Assembly: GCF_025947065.1 (NCBI RefSeq)
Contig: NZ_CP109994.1
Coordinates: 248,001 to 312,000 of the forward strand
From: Flavobacterium sp. N1736
GTDB lineage: Bacteria; Bacteroidota; Bacteroidia; Flavobacteriales; Flavobacteriaceae
Direction: 5' to 3'
Length of the DNA stretch: 64,000 bases
The translations under genes and the position numbers were made by a program. Positions 55,719 to 64,000 of the stretch are shown one piece after another (positions within the stretch are counted from its first letter, which is position 1; each line of letters opens with the position of its first letter). A model generated the notes under the pieces. That model was not told the origin of the DNA and did no database searches. It was given only the letters and a program-made list of their open reading frames with translations.

Positions 55719-57029
55719 TTATTTCCTCCTCAAAACCAAAAACAAAGGATAAGAAATCAGCGTAATACCAACGATAATTACAAAACTTTTTGGGTCACTA
55801 AAAATAAAACCAATCAATAATGCCAGCGAAGCAATAATGGCAAAAATAGTGGTCCACGGATACCAAAATGAGCGATAAGGTCTTGCTAAATCAGGTTCAG
55901 ATTTTCTAAGTTTTATTAGAGAACAATATGCTAATCCCCAAACAATAATAGAGGTAAAGGCGGCAAATGAAAACAAAACTTCAAATGAGCCGATACAAAT
56001 TAAAAACAAACTAAAAAGTGAAGAAACCAAAAGCGCTACAATTGGAGTTCCGCCTTTGTTTACCGTAGTTCCTTTTTCGATAAAAAAACCGTCACGACTT
56101 AATCCATACAAAATTCTTGGCGGAATCATCATGAAAGCATTCAGAATACTGATCAATGAAAAAATAGAAATAACAGTTACGATAATCGCTCCGTTTTTCC
56201 CAAAAATAATATTGGCAACATCGGCTGCAGCCAAATTAGATTTTGCCACAGTTTCCATTGGCAAAACATAGAAAAACGCAATATTTATTAAAACATAAAT
56301 CGCTATAACAAGCAATACGCCGCTATATAATGATTTTGGAATATTTTTACCCGGATTTTCATTTTCTTCTGCAAAAAAGCAAACACTGTTCCAGCCATTA
56401 TAAGTCCCGATAATAAGTTGAAGCGACTTGAAAAATCCAAAAATTAAACCAATCTGAACAAGAGAATTGTCTTTTGGAATTGGATCTAATTGTACTCCCG
56501 AATACATAAAACAAGCGACAACCAAAGCAACAAAACATATCACTTTTAGTAAACTGGTAATTTGCTGAATAACACTTCCGTTTTTTACACCGCTTAAATG
56601 CAATAATACAAAAGCAATCAATAAAGAAATGGCAATTGCAGTTGAAAAATCTGCCAGATTCGGAAACAAAATGATAATATATTCGCTGATTACAATACAG
56701 TAAAAAGCGGGTGGAATTGCATTTGTAATGTAATCAAACCAACCTGAAAGAAAACCCGCATAATTGCCAAAAGCTCTTTTAATATAATTGTAAGATCCTC
56801 CGGCTTTTGGTAACATTGTGGCCAGTTCTGCATAAGAATTTGCACCAATTAAAACATATAAACCTCCAATAAGCCATGAAATAATAATAAGCCAATAATT
56901 ATCCAGCATTCCTGCAATGGTTCCCGGAGTTCGCAGAATTCCAACTCCAATTGTTCCTCCAATTAATACGGCGATATTAAAACTTAATCCTAAACTTTTC
57001 TTTAATTGGTTTTTCCTGGAATCTGACAT
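55719..57029 (-). CDS. APC-superfamily amino acid permease
   Basis: Inner-membrane transporter of 436 residues with about twelve membrane segments. The first helix has the unwound glycine motif IGGTIGVGILRTPGTIAGML and a following YAELATMLPKAGGSYNYIKR, as in the LAT/APA branch. Substrate unknown, probably an amino acid. A TACTTTTG -7 box lies on the minus strand at 57056-57063, about 27 bases before the start. It stands alone. Confidence 0.9.
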   Translation of the reverse strand: MSDSRKNQLKKSLGLSFNIAVLIGGTIGVGILRTPGTIAGMLDNYWLIIISWLIGGLYVLIGANSYAELATMLPKAGGSYNYIKRAFGNYAGFLSGWFDYITNAIPPAFYCIVISEYIIILFPNLADFSTAIAISLLIAFVLLHLSGVKNGSVIQQITSLLKVICFVALVVACFMYSGVQLDPIPKDNSLVQIGLIFGFFKSLQLIIGTYNGWNSVCFFAEENENPGKNIPKSLYSGVLLVIAIYVLINIAFFYVLPMETVAKSNLAAADVANIIFGKNGAIIVTVISIFSLISILNAFMMIPPRILYGLSRDGFFIEKGTTVNKGGTPIVALLVSSLFSLFLICIGSFEVLFSFAAFTSIIVWGLAYCSLIKLRKSEPDLARPYRSFWYPWTTIFAIIASLALLIGFIFSDPKSFVIIVGITLISYPLFLVLRRK

Positions 57030-57055
57030 TTTTGAAATTTGAATTATTACACAAA

Positions 57056-57063
57056 CAAAAGTA
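57056..57063 (-). promoter_or_regulatory. -7 box for the amino acid permease
   Basis: Minus-strand TACTTTTG matches TAnnTTTG and lies 27 bases before the start codon. No -33 TTTG was seen. Confidence 0.4.
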
Positions 57064-57109
57064 GTATAATAAAAAGTACTTTATTTTTAAAAATCAGTTT
57101 TTTGGATAT

Positions 57110-57138
57110 AAAAAACCTTGCTCAAAAGAACAAGGTTT
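57110..57138 (-). terminator. Terminator of the DUF4198 gene
   Basis: Stem AAACCTTG / CAAGGTTT with a 10-base loop; on the minus strand it is followed by a run of T. It lies about 50 bp after the stop of the DUF4198 gene. Confidence 0.75.
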
Positions 57139-57184
57139 GACAGAAGACGAATCTTCTAATGTAATCTGAAAATTGCAGTTGAAA

Positions 57185-57910
57185 TTATTTAACTGTAATT
57201 AAGTAAGTAGCCATTTTCCAGATTTCATCATATTTTTTGCCGTTGTGTTCTCCGACAGATTTTTCAGTATAGGCAAATTCTACCATATAATTTCCCGCCC
57301 ATATTGGTGTAAAAGAAACTTCTCCTTTATCATTACTCCATAATTCTTTTTCCCAGCCATTTGGCGCAATTACTTTTATTTTTTGCTCTTTTGCGGCTGC
57401 GCCTTCGTATAAAGCATTTACGTTTATTTTAGTTTTTTGTTTTGCCGCTGCGACATCTTTAGAAAATACACTGATTATATTGGTGTTTGCAGTCGCTTCG
57501 TTTCCTTTTGCAGCATTTCCTACCGTAACTGTAGCGCTCGAATTGTAATCTAATTTCATAGTTCCGTACACATCTTTTACCGTATGATGCATAACTACGG
57601 TATAAACTCCATCTTCATCAGGTGTAAAAAAAGCCTGATATTTGTTCTCTAAAGCTGTCGCTGTAAGTTTGATCTCTTTTTTTGACGGGCTAATTACAAC
57701 CAACGAAAAATCCTTTAAATCTGAAAACCATTTATCAGCTTTTGTAATGTCATTATCAGAGAATTCTCCAAAATAAACAGAGATTTCCTGTGTTTTTCCT
57801 TTTGTTCCCGTTGCTTTAGTTTCGATCCAAAGTGCGTGAGCAAACAATTGCGGAGTTGCAACCAGCATAAAAAGAAATAAGGTGATTTTTTTTAAAGTAT
57901 TAGATTTCAT
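57185..57910 (-). CDS. DUF4198 domain exported protein
   Basis: Exported protein of 241 residues with signal peptide (ITLFLFMLVATPQLFA) and the mature start HALWIETKATGTKG typical of DUF4198. It holds two beta-sandwich-like modules: VYFGEFSDNDITKADKWF, and a C-terminal EVSFTPIWAGNYMVEFAY. DUF4198 proteins are periplasmic and often belong to metal or nickel uptake gene sets, yet no such transporter is adjacent here. Function unknown. Confidence 0.82.
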   Translation of the reverse strand: MKSNTLKKITLFLFMLVATPQLFAHALWIETKATGTKGKTQEISVYFGEFSDNDITKADKWFSDLKDFSLVVISPSKKEIKLTATALENKYQAFFTPDEDGVYTVVMHHTVKDVYGTMKLDYNSSATVTVGNAAKGNEATANTNIISVFSKDVAAAKQKTKINVNALYEGAAAKEQKIKVIAPNGWEKELWSNDKGEVSFTPIWAGNYMVEFAYTEKSVGEHNGKKYDEIWKMATYLITVK

Positions 57911-58129
57911 AAGATCAGGTTTAAGTTTATTAAGTGTGATATTTTCTACAAACCTAACTATTATTTAGAATAATTAAAAATAATATATTAAAAATGATTC
58001 GTTAAATTTGACTTTGAATATTATATTGCCGAAAATTAAACTGGAAAAAAGCAAGTATTCTTGCGTAAATTAAAAGAATAGAATATGGTTTAAAAGGCCT
58101 AAATTTGCAGCTAAATAAATTTTACATAA

Positions 58130-59290
58130 ATGATTCTCCCTTTCTTTAAAAGAATCCAGAATTCACCACAAGGATTTAGAATAGCAAATACTGTATTTTT
58201 TTTCATTTCAGGTTTTGGATATTCTTCCTGGGTATCCAGAATTCCGCATATACAAGCACAATTACATCTGTCTGAAGCTCAGTTTGGAGCCGTTTTATTT
58301 GCATTTCCTATTGGTTTAATGCTAACAATGCCTTTTACAGGAATGTTATTAAATAAATACAGCAGCCGTTATATAATGCTATTAGGCGCAATTATGTTTA
58401 ATATTGCTTTGTCTTTGCCGGGTTTAGCAGCTTTTGTATGGCAGTTGGTTATGATACTTTTAATTTTTGGAGTTTCTCGTAATATTTTTAATTTATCTAT
58501 TAATGCACAATCTCTTGAGGTGCAAAAACTATATCCAAAATCCATCATAACTCGTTTTCATGCAGTTTGGAGTATCGCCGTTTTTTCAGGAGCAGGATTG
58601 GGTTATATCATGGTAACACAGCATATTGCGCCATCACATCATTTATTAGGAGTAAGCATTTTTATGATGGGACTTACGGCTTGTTTTTATCCAATGAGTA
58701 TTCATAATGAACCGGTTCCAGTTAAAAAGAAGTTCTTTTCGATGCCTGAAAAAAATCTGGTAAAGTTTGCCCTTATCTGTTTTGTTTCTATGGCTTGTGA
58801 AAATACAATGTATGATTGGAGCGGAATATATTTTGAAAATATATTGCACGCTTCTCCAAAGCTAACCAGTGCTGCATTTGTGTTTTTTGCAACAGCTGTA
58901 ACTTTAGGGCGTTTATTTGGAGATTTCGGAGTAATGAAATTTGGCACAAAAAAAATCCTTCTTTACAGCGGTATATTGATCACGTTAGGATTTTTCATTT
59001 GTTTTATTCTGCCGTATGTTTACCCCACTATTTTTGGTTATGTGTTAATAGGGTTTGGGGTTTCATGTGTAGTTCCATTAGTATTTAGTATTGCCGGAAG
59101 ATCATCAAAATTAAGCAGCGGTTCTGCCTTAACCTCTATATCTACAATTGGTTATCTTGGTTTCTTGCTTGTTCCGCCAATGGTTGGTTTTATATCCGAA
59201 TACCTAAGCATGAAATGGGCGTTTTTGATAATGGCGCTTTTAGGAATATTGATGATTTTTATGGTGAATAAAATCGGAGAGAACGAGTAG
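58130..59290 (+). CDS. MFS transporter
   Basis: Inner-membrane permease of 386 residues with about twelve membrane segments. The N-terminal half has NTVFFFISGFGYSSWVSRIP and LSEAQFGAVLFAFPIGLMLT, and a family loop LLNKYSSRYIM; the second half has LGRLFGDFGVMKFGTKKILL. It resembles the FucP/YbjJ-like branch. Substrate unknown. A TAAATTTG -7 box is at 58100-58107. Its neighbours are unrelated and on the opposite strand. Confidence 0.88.
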   Translation: MILPFFKRIQNSPQGFRIANTVFFFISGFGYSSWVSRIPHIQAQLHLSEAQFGAVLFAFPIGLMLTMPFTGMLLNKYSSRYIMLLGAIMFNIALSLPGLAAFVWQLVMILLIFGVSRNIFNLSINAQSLEVQKLYPKSIITRFHAVWSIAVFSGAGLGYIMVTQHIAPSHHLLGVSIFMMGLTACFYPMSIHNEPVPVKKKFFSMPEKNLVKFALICFVSMACENTMYDWSGIYFENILHASPKLTSAAFVFFATAVTLGRLFGDFGVMKFGTKKILLYSGILITLGFFICFILPYVYPTIFGYVLIGFGVSCVVPLVFSIAGRSSKLSSGSALTSISTIGYLGFLLVPPMVGFISEYLSMKWAFLIMALLGILMIFMVNKIGENE

Positions 59291-59334
59291 GTTTTTTTGA
59301 GTTGCTGAAATACTGAGTTCCTGAGACACTAAGT

Positions 59335-59435
59335 AACCGGACTAAAGTCACCCAACAAAATGACTGAACCGAAGGTTCATCTTCTAAAATTCCGGAGGAA
59401 TGCCCCATATTATAGAGCTGGACTTTAGTCCAGTT
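59335..59435. repeat. GGACTAAAGTC inverted repeat
   Basis: Arms AACCGGACTAAAGTC (59335-59349) and GACTTTAGTCCAGTT (59421-59435) match with one mismatch around about 70 bases that include GAACCGAAGGTTC and ATTCCGGAGGAAT. It lies between the convergent MFS and DUF6265 genes and may end either transcript. Confidence 0.6.
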
Positions 59436-59511
59436 TAAAAAACAATAATTACGATAAATAAATAATTCGCAATGTTTAAAAAACTTTGCGGCTTCGCGTC
59501 TTTGCGAGATT

Positions 59512-59988
59512 TTATTTCTTCGTCATAATAAACCTTTCCGTAGTTTTCTTTCCACGTAAATCTCCAGTAATTTCAGCAATTAAAGTATTATTTCCACTTT
59601 TTGTATAAGTGATTTTTTGAGGATAATCGTGAGATGGATTTTCGAAAACCAATTTATTTTCAGATTCTGTTGTAGAACCAAAATCGATCGCTTTGTCATT
59701 ATTTTGACCATTAACTGTTGCGCTGTACATAAGCATTTCGCCTTTTTGCGCCAAAGTTATTTTTTCAGAATGCAAAGTATCATCGGTTTTTATGAAATAA
59801 GATGTTGCACTAAAAGTACTGTCGTTTACTTTTTGCCAGCTTTCGGTAAGAACGCCGTCCGGAGATTTATTTTCCCAGGTTCCGATAAGCCAATCAGCAA
59901 TTTTGATTTTATCTTTTTCTACAGTTTCTGTTTTTTTGCAGGAAACAATTGCAAGCAAAAGCATTAAAGCGGTTATTTTTTGAAACAT
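59512..59988 (-). CDS. DUF6265-like small lipoprotein
   Basis: Protein of 158 residues with a lipoprotein signal peptide (ALMLLLAIVSC, probable lipidated Cys about 17). The mature part has ADWLIGTWENKSPDGVLTES, a beta-rich core, FENPSHDYPQKITYTKSG and LIAEITGDLRGKKTTERF, which fits the DUF6265 pattern. A lipocalin-like beta barrel is possible. Function unknown. Confidence 0.75.
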   Translation of the reverse strand: MFQKITALMLLLAIVSCKKTETVEKDKIKIADWLIGTWENKSPDGVLTESWQKVNDSTFSATSYFIKTDDTLHSEKITLAQKGEMLMYSATVNGQNNDKAIDFGSTTESENKLVFENPSHDYPQKITYTKSGNNTLIAEITGDLRGKKTTERFIMTKK

Positions 59989-60103
59989 ATTGATGGTTTT
60001 TGATGTTAAATTGAAAAGCTAAGTTATTAAAAAGTTAGCCACGAATTTCACAAATTTTCACGAATTAATTATTGAAAATTGTTCATTCTAATGAGAAAAA
60101 ATT

Positions 60104-60273
60104 GCAACAGATTTAAGGATTAAAATGATTTATTTCACGCAGATTTAAAAAGATTTAAGCAGATAGTCGCAGATTCATATAATTTAAATCAAAATTAATC
60201 TGCCCAAATCTGCAGAATCTGCGTGAACAAAAACTCGTAATAAAAAAATCATTTTAATCCTTTAATCTGTGGC
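60104..60273. repeat. CACGCAGATT large inverted repeat
   Basis: About 170 bp. Left: GCAACAGATTTAAGGATTAA, TTTCACGCAGATT and two AAGATTT/AAGCAGAT units. Right: the complementary AATCTGCCCAAATCTGCAG, AATCTGCGTGAA and ATCATTTTAATCCTTTAATC plus TGTGGC. It fills most of the 295-bp gap between topB and the DUF6265 gene. Shorter relatives lie at 10653 and 28019. Confidence 0.75.
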
Positions 60274-60283
60274 AAAGAAAATA

Positions 60284-62602
60284 TTAAACACTTTCGTTCA
60301 ATATAGCATAAACCAATTCTTTAGTTGGTTTTTGATCTTTTAGTTTCGCTCTAACCTCATCAAAAGTAACTTTAAAATCACAACCCAATTTATAATCGCT
60401 GCAGCCGTAAGCAGTATTTCCTTTTAAAACTGTTCCTTTTTTACATTTCGGACAAGCTAATAATGCATCAGGTTTTGAATCTGAAGATGCTTTTGGAGCT
60501 GTCTTCATAGCCTTTTTTTTAGGTTCTAATTTAAGTTTGTAATTTTCTTCAAAGCGAATCAAGCCTTCTACAGCACCTTCTTCGGTTTTAAAACCCTTTA
60601 TGTTTACCGTTGAGCCTTTTTGTACCAAGCGTAAATATTGACTTTCGGATATTTTTTTTCCTTCAAAAGTATAAGGCAATAAAAAATCACAGCCGGATTT
60701 GTATTCACTGCATCCGAAAGCTGACTTTCCTTTTATCAAATTTCCTTTTTTACATTTAGGACAGGCTTCCGCCAGAATTCCGTCGGCTTTCTTTTTTTCG
60801 ACTTTTACTACTTCTTTCTGAATATTTTGTGCGTGCGAAATATTAGCGTGTCGGGTTTCGCTTCGAACTTCTAAAACCAAAGCTTCAACCATACGTTTCA
60901 TGTTTTTGATAAACGCTCCCGCAGTAAAAGTCCCTTTTTCAATATCTTTCAATTGCTTTTCCCAAGAACCGGTTAATTCTGCCGATTTAATTAATTCATT
61001 CTGAATCGTTTCAATAAGCTGAATTCCTGTTGGCGTTGGCAAAACCTGTTTTTTATTTCGAACAATATATTGACGCTTAAAAAGCGTTTCAATAATATTC
61101 GCACGCGTTGACGGACGCCCGATTCCATTTTCTTTCATCAATTCGCGCAAATCTTCGTCATCAACCTGTTTCCCTGCGGTTTCCATCGCACGCAATAAAG
61201 TAGCTTCTGTAAACTGATTGGGCGGTTTGGTTTCTTTTTCTAAAAACGAAGGTTCATGCGGACCTTTTTCTCCCACAACAAAACTGGGTAATATATCAGC
61301 TTCTTTTTCTTTAGCGTTTGGATCTTCAAACACAACGCGGAATCCTTTTTTTAGGATTTCTTTTCCGGTAGTTTTAAACATTACATCGGCAGCTTTTCCT
61401 ATTACTGTGGTATTTGCCACCAAACAATCATCGTAAAAAACAGCAATAAAGCGCTTTACAATAATATCATAAACTTGCTGCTGATTATAAGGCAAATTAA
61501 TTTCGATTCCCGTTGGAATAATCGCGTGGTGATCTGTAACTTTTTTGTCATTAAAAACCTTAGGCGATTTTTTAATCTTTTTCTCTAAAAGCGGTTGTGT
61601 CAATGCACTATAATTCGACAATTTCTGTAAAATTCCCGGCACTTTCGGATAAATATCATTTGGTAAAAAAGTAGTATCAACTCTGGGATAAGTCACCACT
61701 TTTTGCTCGTATAAGCTTTGAGCGATTTTAAGCGTTTCATCTGCCGAAAATCCAAATTTTGTATTACAATAAACTTGTAAACCTGTTAAATCGAAGAGTT
61801 TTGGCGCAAATTCATTTCCGTTCTTTTTTTCGACAGAGACAATTTCGAATTCACTTTCTTTGACTTTATTGGCTAAAATTTCTCCATCTTCTTTATTCAA
61901 AAAACGACCTTCTTCATAACTAAAAAGCGTTTCTCTGTATAAAGTCTGTAATTCCCAATAGGGTTGAGGCTTAAAATTCTCGATTTCTTTAAATCGGTCT
62001 ACAACCATTGCCAATGTTGGCGTTTGCACACGTCCAATAGACAAAACTTGTTTGTAACCACCATGTTTTACGGTGTATAAACGCGTAGCATTCATTCCGA
62101 GAAGCCAATCGCCAATCGCTCTCGAAAATCCTGCGTAGAATAAATTATCGTAGTTTGCAGATGGTTTTAAGTTTTCAAAACCTTCTTTTATGGCTTCGGT
62201 CGTTAAGGATGAAATCCACAAGCGCTGAACTTCGCCTTTATAATTCGCCTCATTCATGACCCAACGCTGAATCAATTCTCCTTCCTGCCCGGCATCCCCG
62301 CAGTTTATTACCAATTCGGCCTTGTCAAATAAACTTTTTACAATTTTAAATTGCTTCTGGATTCCTGAATTCTGAACTACTTTGGTTTCAAACTTTTCAG
62401 GAAGCATAGGCAGATTGTTCAAATCCCAGCTTTTCCAATGTGGTTTGTAATCGTTGGGTTCTTTTAAAGTACATAAATGTCCAAAAGTATAAGTTACGGC
62501 ATAACCGTTTCCTTCGTAATAGCCATCGTGTTTGGTATTGGCTCCCAAAACGAATGCGATTTCTCGTGCTACACTTGGTTTCTCGGCAATACAGACCTTC
62601 AT
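60284..62602 (-). CDS. topB: DNA topoisomerase III (type IA)
   Basis: Type IA topoisomerase of 772 residues. The TOPRIM domain starts MKVCIAEKPSVAREIAFVLG and has the metal-binding INCGDAGQEGELIQRW near 100-114. The active-site tyrosine is in VVTYPRVDTTFLP (Tyr305), with SIGRVQTPTLAMVVDRF before it and GIGRPSTRANIIETLFKRQY later. The C-terminus has two four-Cys repeats (CPKCKKGNLIKGKSAFGC and CPKCKKGTVLKGNTAYGC, each closed by GCDF), zinc-finger-like DNA-binding units. It relaxes or decatenates DNA in the cytosol. The active-site motif YPRVDT is a slight variant of YPRTDS. A -7 box lies upstream at 62669. Confidence 0.94.
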   Translation of the reverse strand: MKVCIAEKPSVAREIAFVLGANTKHDGYYEGNGYAVTYTFGHLCTLKEPNDYKPHWKSWDLNNLPMLPEKFETKVVQNSGIQKQFKIVKSLFDKAELVINCGDAGQEGELIQRWVMNEANYKGEVQRLWISSLTTEAIKEGFENLKPSANYDNLFYAGFSRAIGDWLLGMNATRLYTVKHGGYKQVLSIGRVQTPTLAMVVDRFKEIENFKPQPYWELQTLYRETLFSYEEGRFLNKEDGEILANKVKESEFEIVSVEKKNGNEFAPKLFDLTGLQVYCNTKFGFSADETLKIAQSLYEQKVVTYPRVDTTFLPNDIYPKVPGILQKLSNYSALTQPLLEKKIKKSPKVFNDKKVTDHHAIIPTGIEINLPYNQQQVYDIIVKRFIAVFYDDCLVANTTVIGKAADVMFKTTGKEILKKGFRVVFEDPNAKEKEADILPSFVVGEKGPHEPSFLEKETKPPNQFTEATLLRAMETAGKQVDDEDLRELMKENGIGRPSTRANIIETLFKRQYIVRNKKQVLPTPTGIQLIETIQNELIKSAELTGSWEKQLKDIEKGTFTAGAFIKNMKRMVEALVLEVRSETRHANISHAQNIQKEVVKVEKKKADGILAEACPKCKKGNLIKGKSAFGCSEYKSGCDFLLPYTFEGKKISESQYLRLVQKGSTVNIKGFKTEEGAVEGLIRFEENYKLKLEPKKKAMKTAPKASSDSKPDALLACPKCKKGTVLKGNTAYGCSDYKLGCDFKVTFDEVRAKLKDQKPTKELVYAILNESV

Positions 62603-62668
62603 TTTCTCTTTCTATTTTGAAAGCGAAATTAGGGATTTATTATAAGAAAGTTGCAAAGGTTTTAGGCG

Positions 62669-62676
62669 CAAAGGTA
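62669..62676 (-). promoter_or_regulatory. -7 box for topB
   Basis: Minus-strand TACCTTTG matches TAnnTTTG, 66 bases before the topB ATG, within a CTTTGTACCTTTGCGCC repeat. No -33 TTTG lies at the expected distance. Confidence 0.4.
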
Positions 62677-62733
62677 CAAAGGCTTATTAATGCCTGCTTT
62701 TTTTAATCTTGCAAAGTCGCAACTATTAGTCTT

Positions 62734-62798
62734 TGCGAGGAACGAAGCAATCACAGCTGCTGCATCAATTGTAAGTGAGATTGCTTCGTTCCTCGCAA
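62734..62798. repeat. TTGCGAGGAACGAAGCAATC palindrome
   Basis: Arms TTGCGAGGAACGAAGCAATC and GATTGCTTCGTTCCTCGCAA are exact complements over 20 bases around a 25-base spacer. It lies between the topB promoter region and the monooxygenase gene. The AGGAACGA core also occurs in palindromic repeat copy 4, so the two families may be related. Confidence 0.85.
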
Positions 62799-62827
62799 GG
62801 ACGTTGATTATGGATGTTACTTGCTTA

Positions 62828-63988
62828 TTATTCTCCACCAAAAAAATCCAACATCGTTTGTAAAGCCTCTTTCGAATGCATTTTTTCGCCATTTTCAATT
62901 GATTCCTGTGCGGCTTTTGAAGCTCTTTCACGCATGCTTGTTTCATAAAAAGAAATAGCTTCCTGAACTGTTTTATGCTTATCAGATGTTAGGCATTCGC
63001 TTAATTCTAAAGCATCGAGCATCGCCATATTAGCGCCTTCGCCGGCAAAAGGAGGCATTACATGCGCCGCATCGCCAATCATAGTTAAATTTGGTAAAGC
63101 TTCCCAATTTTGATCCAGAGGCATGCAATAAATCGGACGAGGAATAAAAGGTGCTGAAACATTTTCGAATAATTCATGCCAAATGCTTTTCCATTCCGGA
63201 TATTCATTTTTGAACCATGCTAACATTTGCGTTTTATCAGCATAATCCAAACCGTTTGTTTTTGTCCAGTTTTCATCGGCTTTAAAGCTTGCGTAGAAAC
63301 CAAGATCGCCGCCGCCTTTTTGTCCGAGTAAAATATTTTGAGTGTCTCCAAATGCCATTATTTTTCCGCCATCTATAAGCGAAGTAATATTAGGTGCATT
63401 TTTTGCCGACTCATAAATATTGCCTTCAAGCATTAATATTCCGGTGTAAAAAGCTTTGATGTCTGTAATATAAGGTCGGATTTTTGAATTGGCGCCATCA
63501 GAAGCAATTACAATATCGGCGTAAACTGATTTTCCGTCTTTAAAATGCAATAACCAACTTTCGTTTTGAGCTTCCATTGAAACAAAATGACTGTTCCAAA
63601 TCACAGTTTCAGACTGTAAAGATTCTAATAATATTTTGCGTAATGCACCGCGATCTATTTCAGGGCGAAAATAAGCGTTGCCAAAATCTTCATCGACATT
63701 AATTTCGTGATCGCTGAAAAATATTTCTGCTTTTTCGTTTAAGATTAACGTTTTATCTGCACCCGGCAGAAAATTATTTTTGAATTCCTCAAATAAATCT
63801 GCTTTGTGAATTGCCGCCAATCCTGATCCGTCGTGCAAATCAAGCGGAGAACCCTGAACGCGTGCGTTTTTGTTTAAATCTCTTTCGTATACTTTTACAT
63901 TTACGTTTTGCAATTGTAAAAGTCTGGCTAAAGTAAGTCCGCCCGGACCGCCGCCAATAATGGCAACTTCTTTATTTTCTAGTAACAT
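62828..63988 (-). CDS. TetX-like FAD-dependent monooxygenase
   Basis: Flavoprotein hydroxylase of 386 residues. The FAD-binding loop is VAIIGGGPGGLTLARLL, followed by VYERD, a GSPLDLHDGSGLAAIHKADL segment, the DG-type VIASDGANSKIR and the second FAD motif MIGDAAHVMPPFAGEGANMA. These match the layout of the tetracycline monooxygenase TetX as I remember it (GGTLDLH, MIGDAAHLMPPFAGQG). It may be a chromosomal relative with another substrate; tetracycline inactivation cannot be claimed from the sequence. No mobile element is next to it, which argues for a native gene. Confidence 0.85.
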   Translation of the reverse strand: MLLENKEVAIIGGGPGGLTLARLLQLQNVNVKVYERDLNKNARVQGSPLDLHDGSGLAAIHKADLFEEFKNNFLPGADKTLILNEKAEIFFSDHEINVDEDFGNAYFRPEIDRGALRKILLESLQSETVIWNSHFVSMEAQNESWLLHFKDGKSVYADIVIASDGANSKIRPYITDIKAFYTGILMLEGNIYESAKNAPNITSLIDGGKIMAFGDTQNILLGQKGGGDLGFYASFKADENWTKTNGLDYADKTQMLAWFKNEYPEWKSIWHELFENVSAPFIPRPIYCMPLDQNWEALPNLTMIGDAAHVMPPFAGEGANMAMLDALELSECLTSDKHKTVQEAISFYETSMRERASKAAQESIENGEKMHSKEALQTMLDFFGGE

Positions 63989-64000
63989 TCCTGTTTAAGT

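Overview
The window is a stretch of chromosome from a Gram-negative Bacteroidota, most probably a Flavobacterium. This rests on AT-rich sequence, promoters of the TAnnTTTG type, no Shine-Dalgarno pattern before starts, type IX secretion genes (a type B C-terminal-domain substrate, PorP/SprF, OmpA), a fused SecDF, and several dispersed repeat families of the kind common in flavobacterial intergenic DNA. The genus is my inference; no search was run. No prophage, transposase, CRISPR array, rRNA or tRNA was seen.

Layout. 1-2.0 kb: the 5' part of a RelA/SpoT (p)ppGpp enzyme running off the left edge, and a TrmH-family RNA methyltransferase. 2.3-3.3 kb: an exported alkaline-phosphatase-superfamily hydrolase. 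3.5-9.8 kb: a membrane cluster (SpoIIM-like, DUF4129, DUF4350, MoxR ATPase, DUF58) with a divergent RDD protein. 10.0-20.4 kb: a TRIC-type channel, then a surface polysaccharide region with a FemAB/GNAT-like acyltransferase, a sugar aminotransferase, a CDP-glycerol-transferase-family protein, a fused cytidylyltransferase/SDR (CDP-ribitol type), a Wzx-like flippase, three glycosyltransferases and an FdtA-type isomerase, in mixed orientations. 20.4-28 kb: ftsE, a 1004-residue TPR protein, PhzF, a plug-less outer-membrane barrel and a GreA/GreB-like protein. 28.3-38.4 kb: two tandem asparagine synthetase paralogues, gyrB, mdh and secDF. 38.5-42.7 kb: a PagL-like barrel, then lgt, yidD, cysS and folE on the minus strand. 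42.9-51.4 kb: a class I aminotransferase (frameshifted), a retropepsin/PDZ protein, and a type IX secretion locus of broken adhesin, PorP/SprF and OmpA/PD40. 51.5-64 kb: small lipoproteins, valS, an APC permease, DUF4198, an MFS permease, topB and a TetX-like flavoprotein monooxygenase.

Most notable points. (1) The second asparagine synthetase keeps the synthetase domain but has lost the N-terminal catalytic Cys and two other conserved glutaminase residues. (2) The only two frameshifts I found in conserved genes are both one-base losses where CCCGGG would restore the frame, which points to a systematic sequencing error or a motif-specific event. (3) A 29-bp repeat found between genes near 1.1 kb occurs again, with one mismatch, in frame inside the sugar aminotransferase. 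(4) A CDP-ribitol synthesis enzyme sits beside a CDP-glycerol-transferase-family protein, suggesting a polyol-phosphate surface polymer in a Gram-negative. (5) An orphan terminator next to ftsE follows a 24-codon cationic open frame. I see no clearly new multi-gene defence or mobile system.
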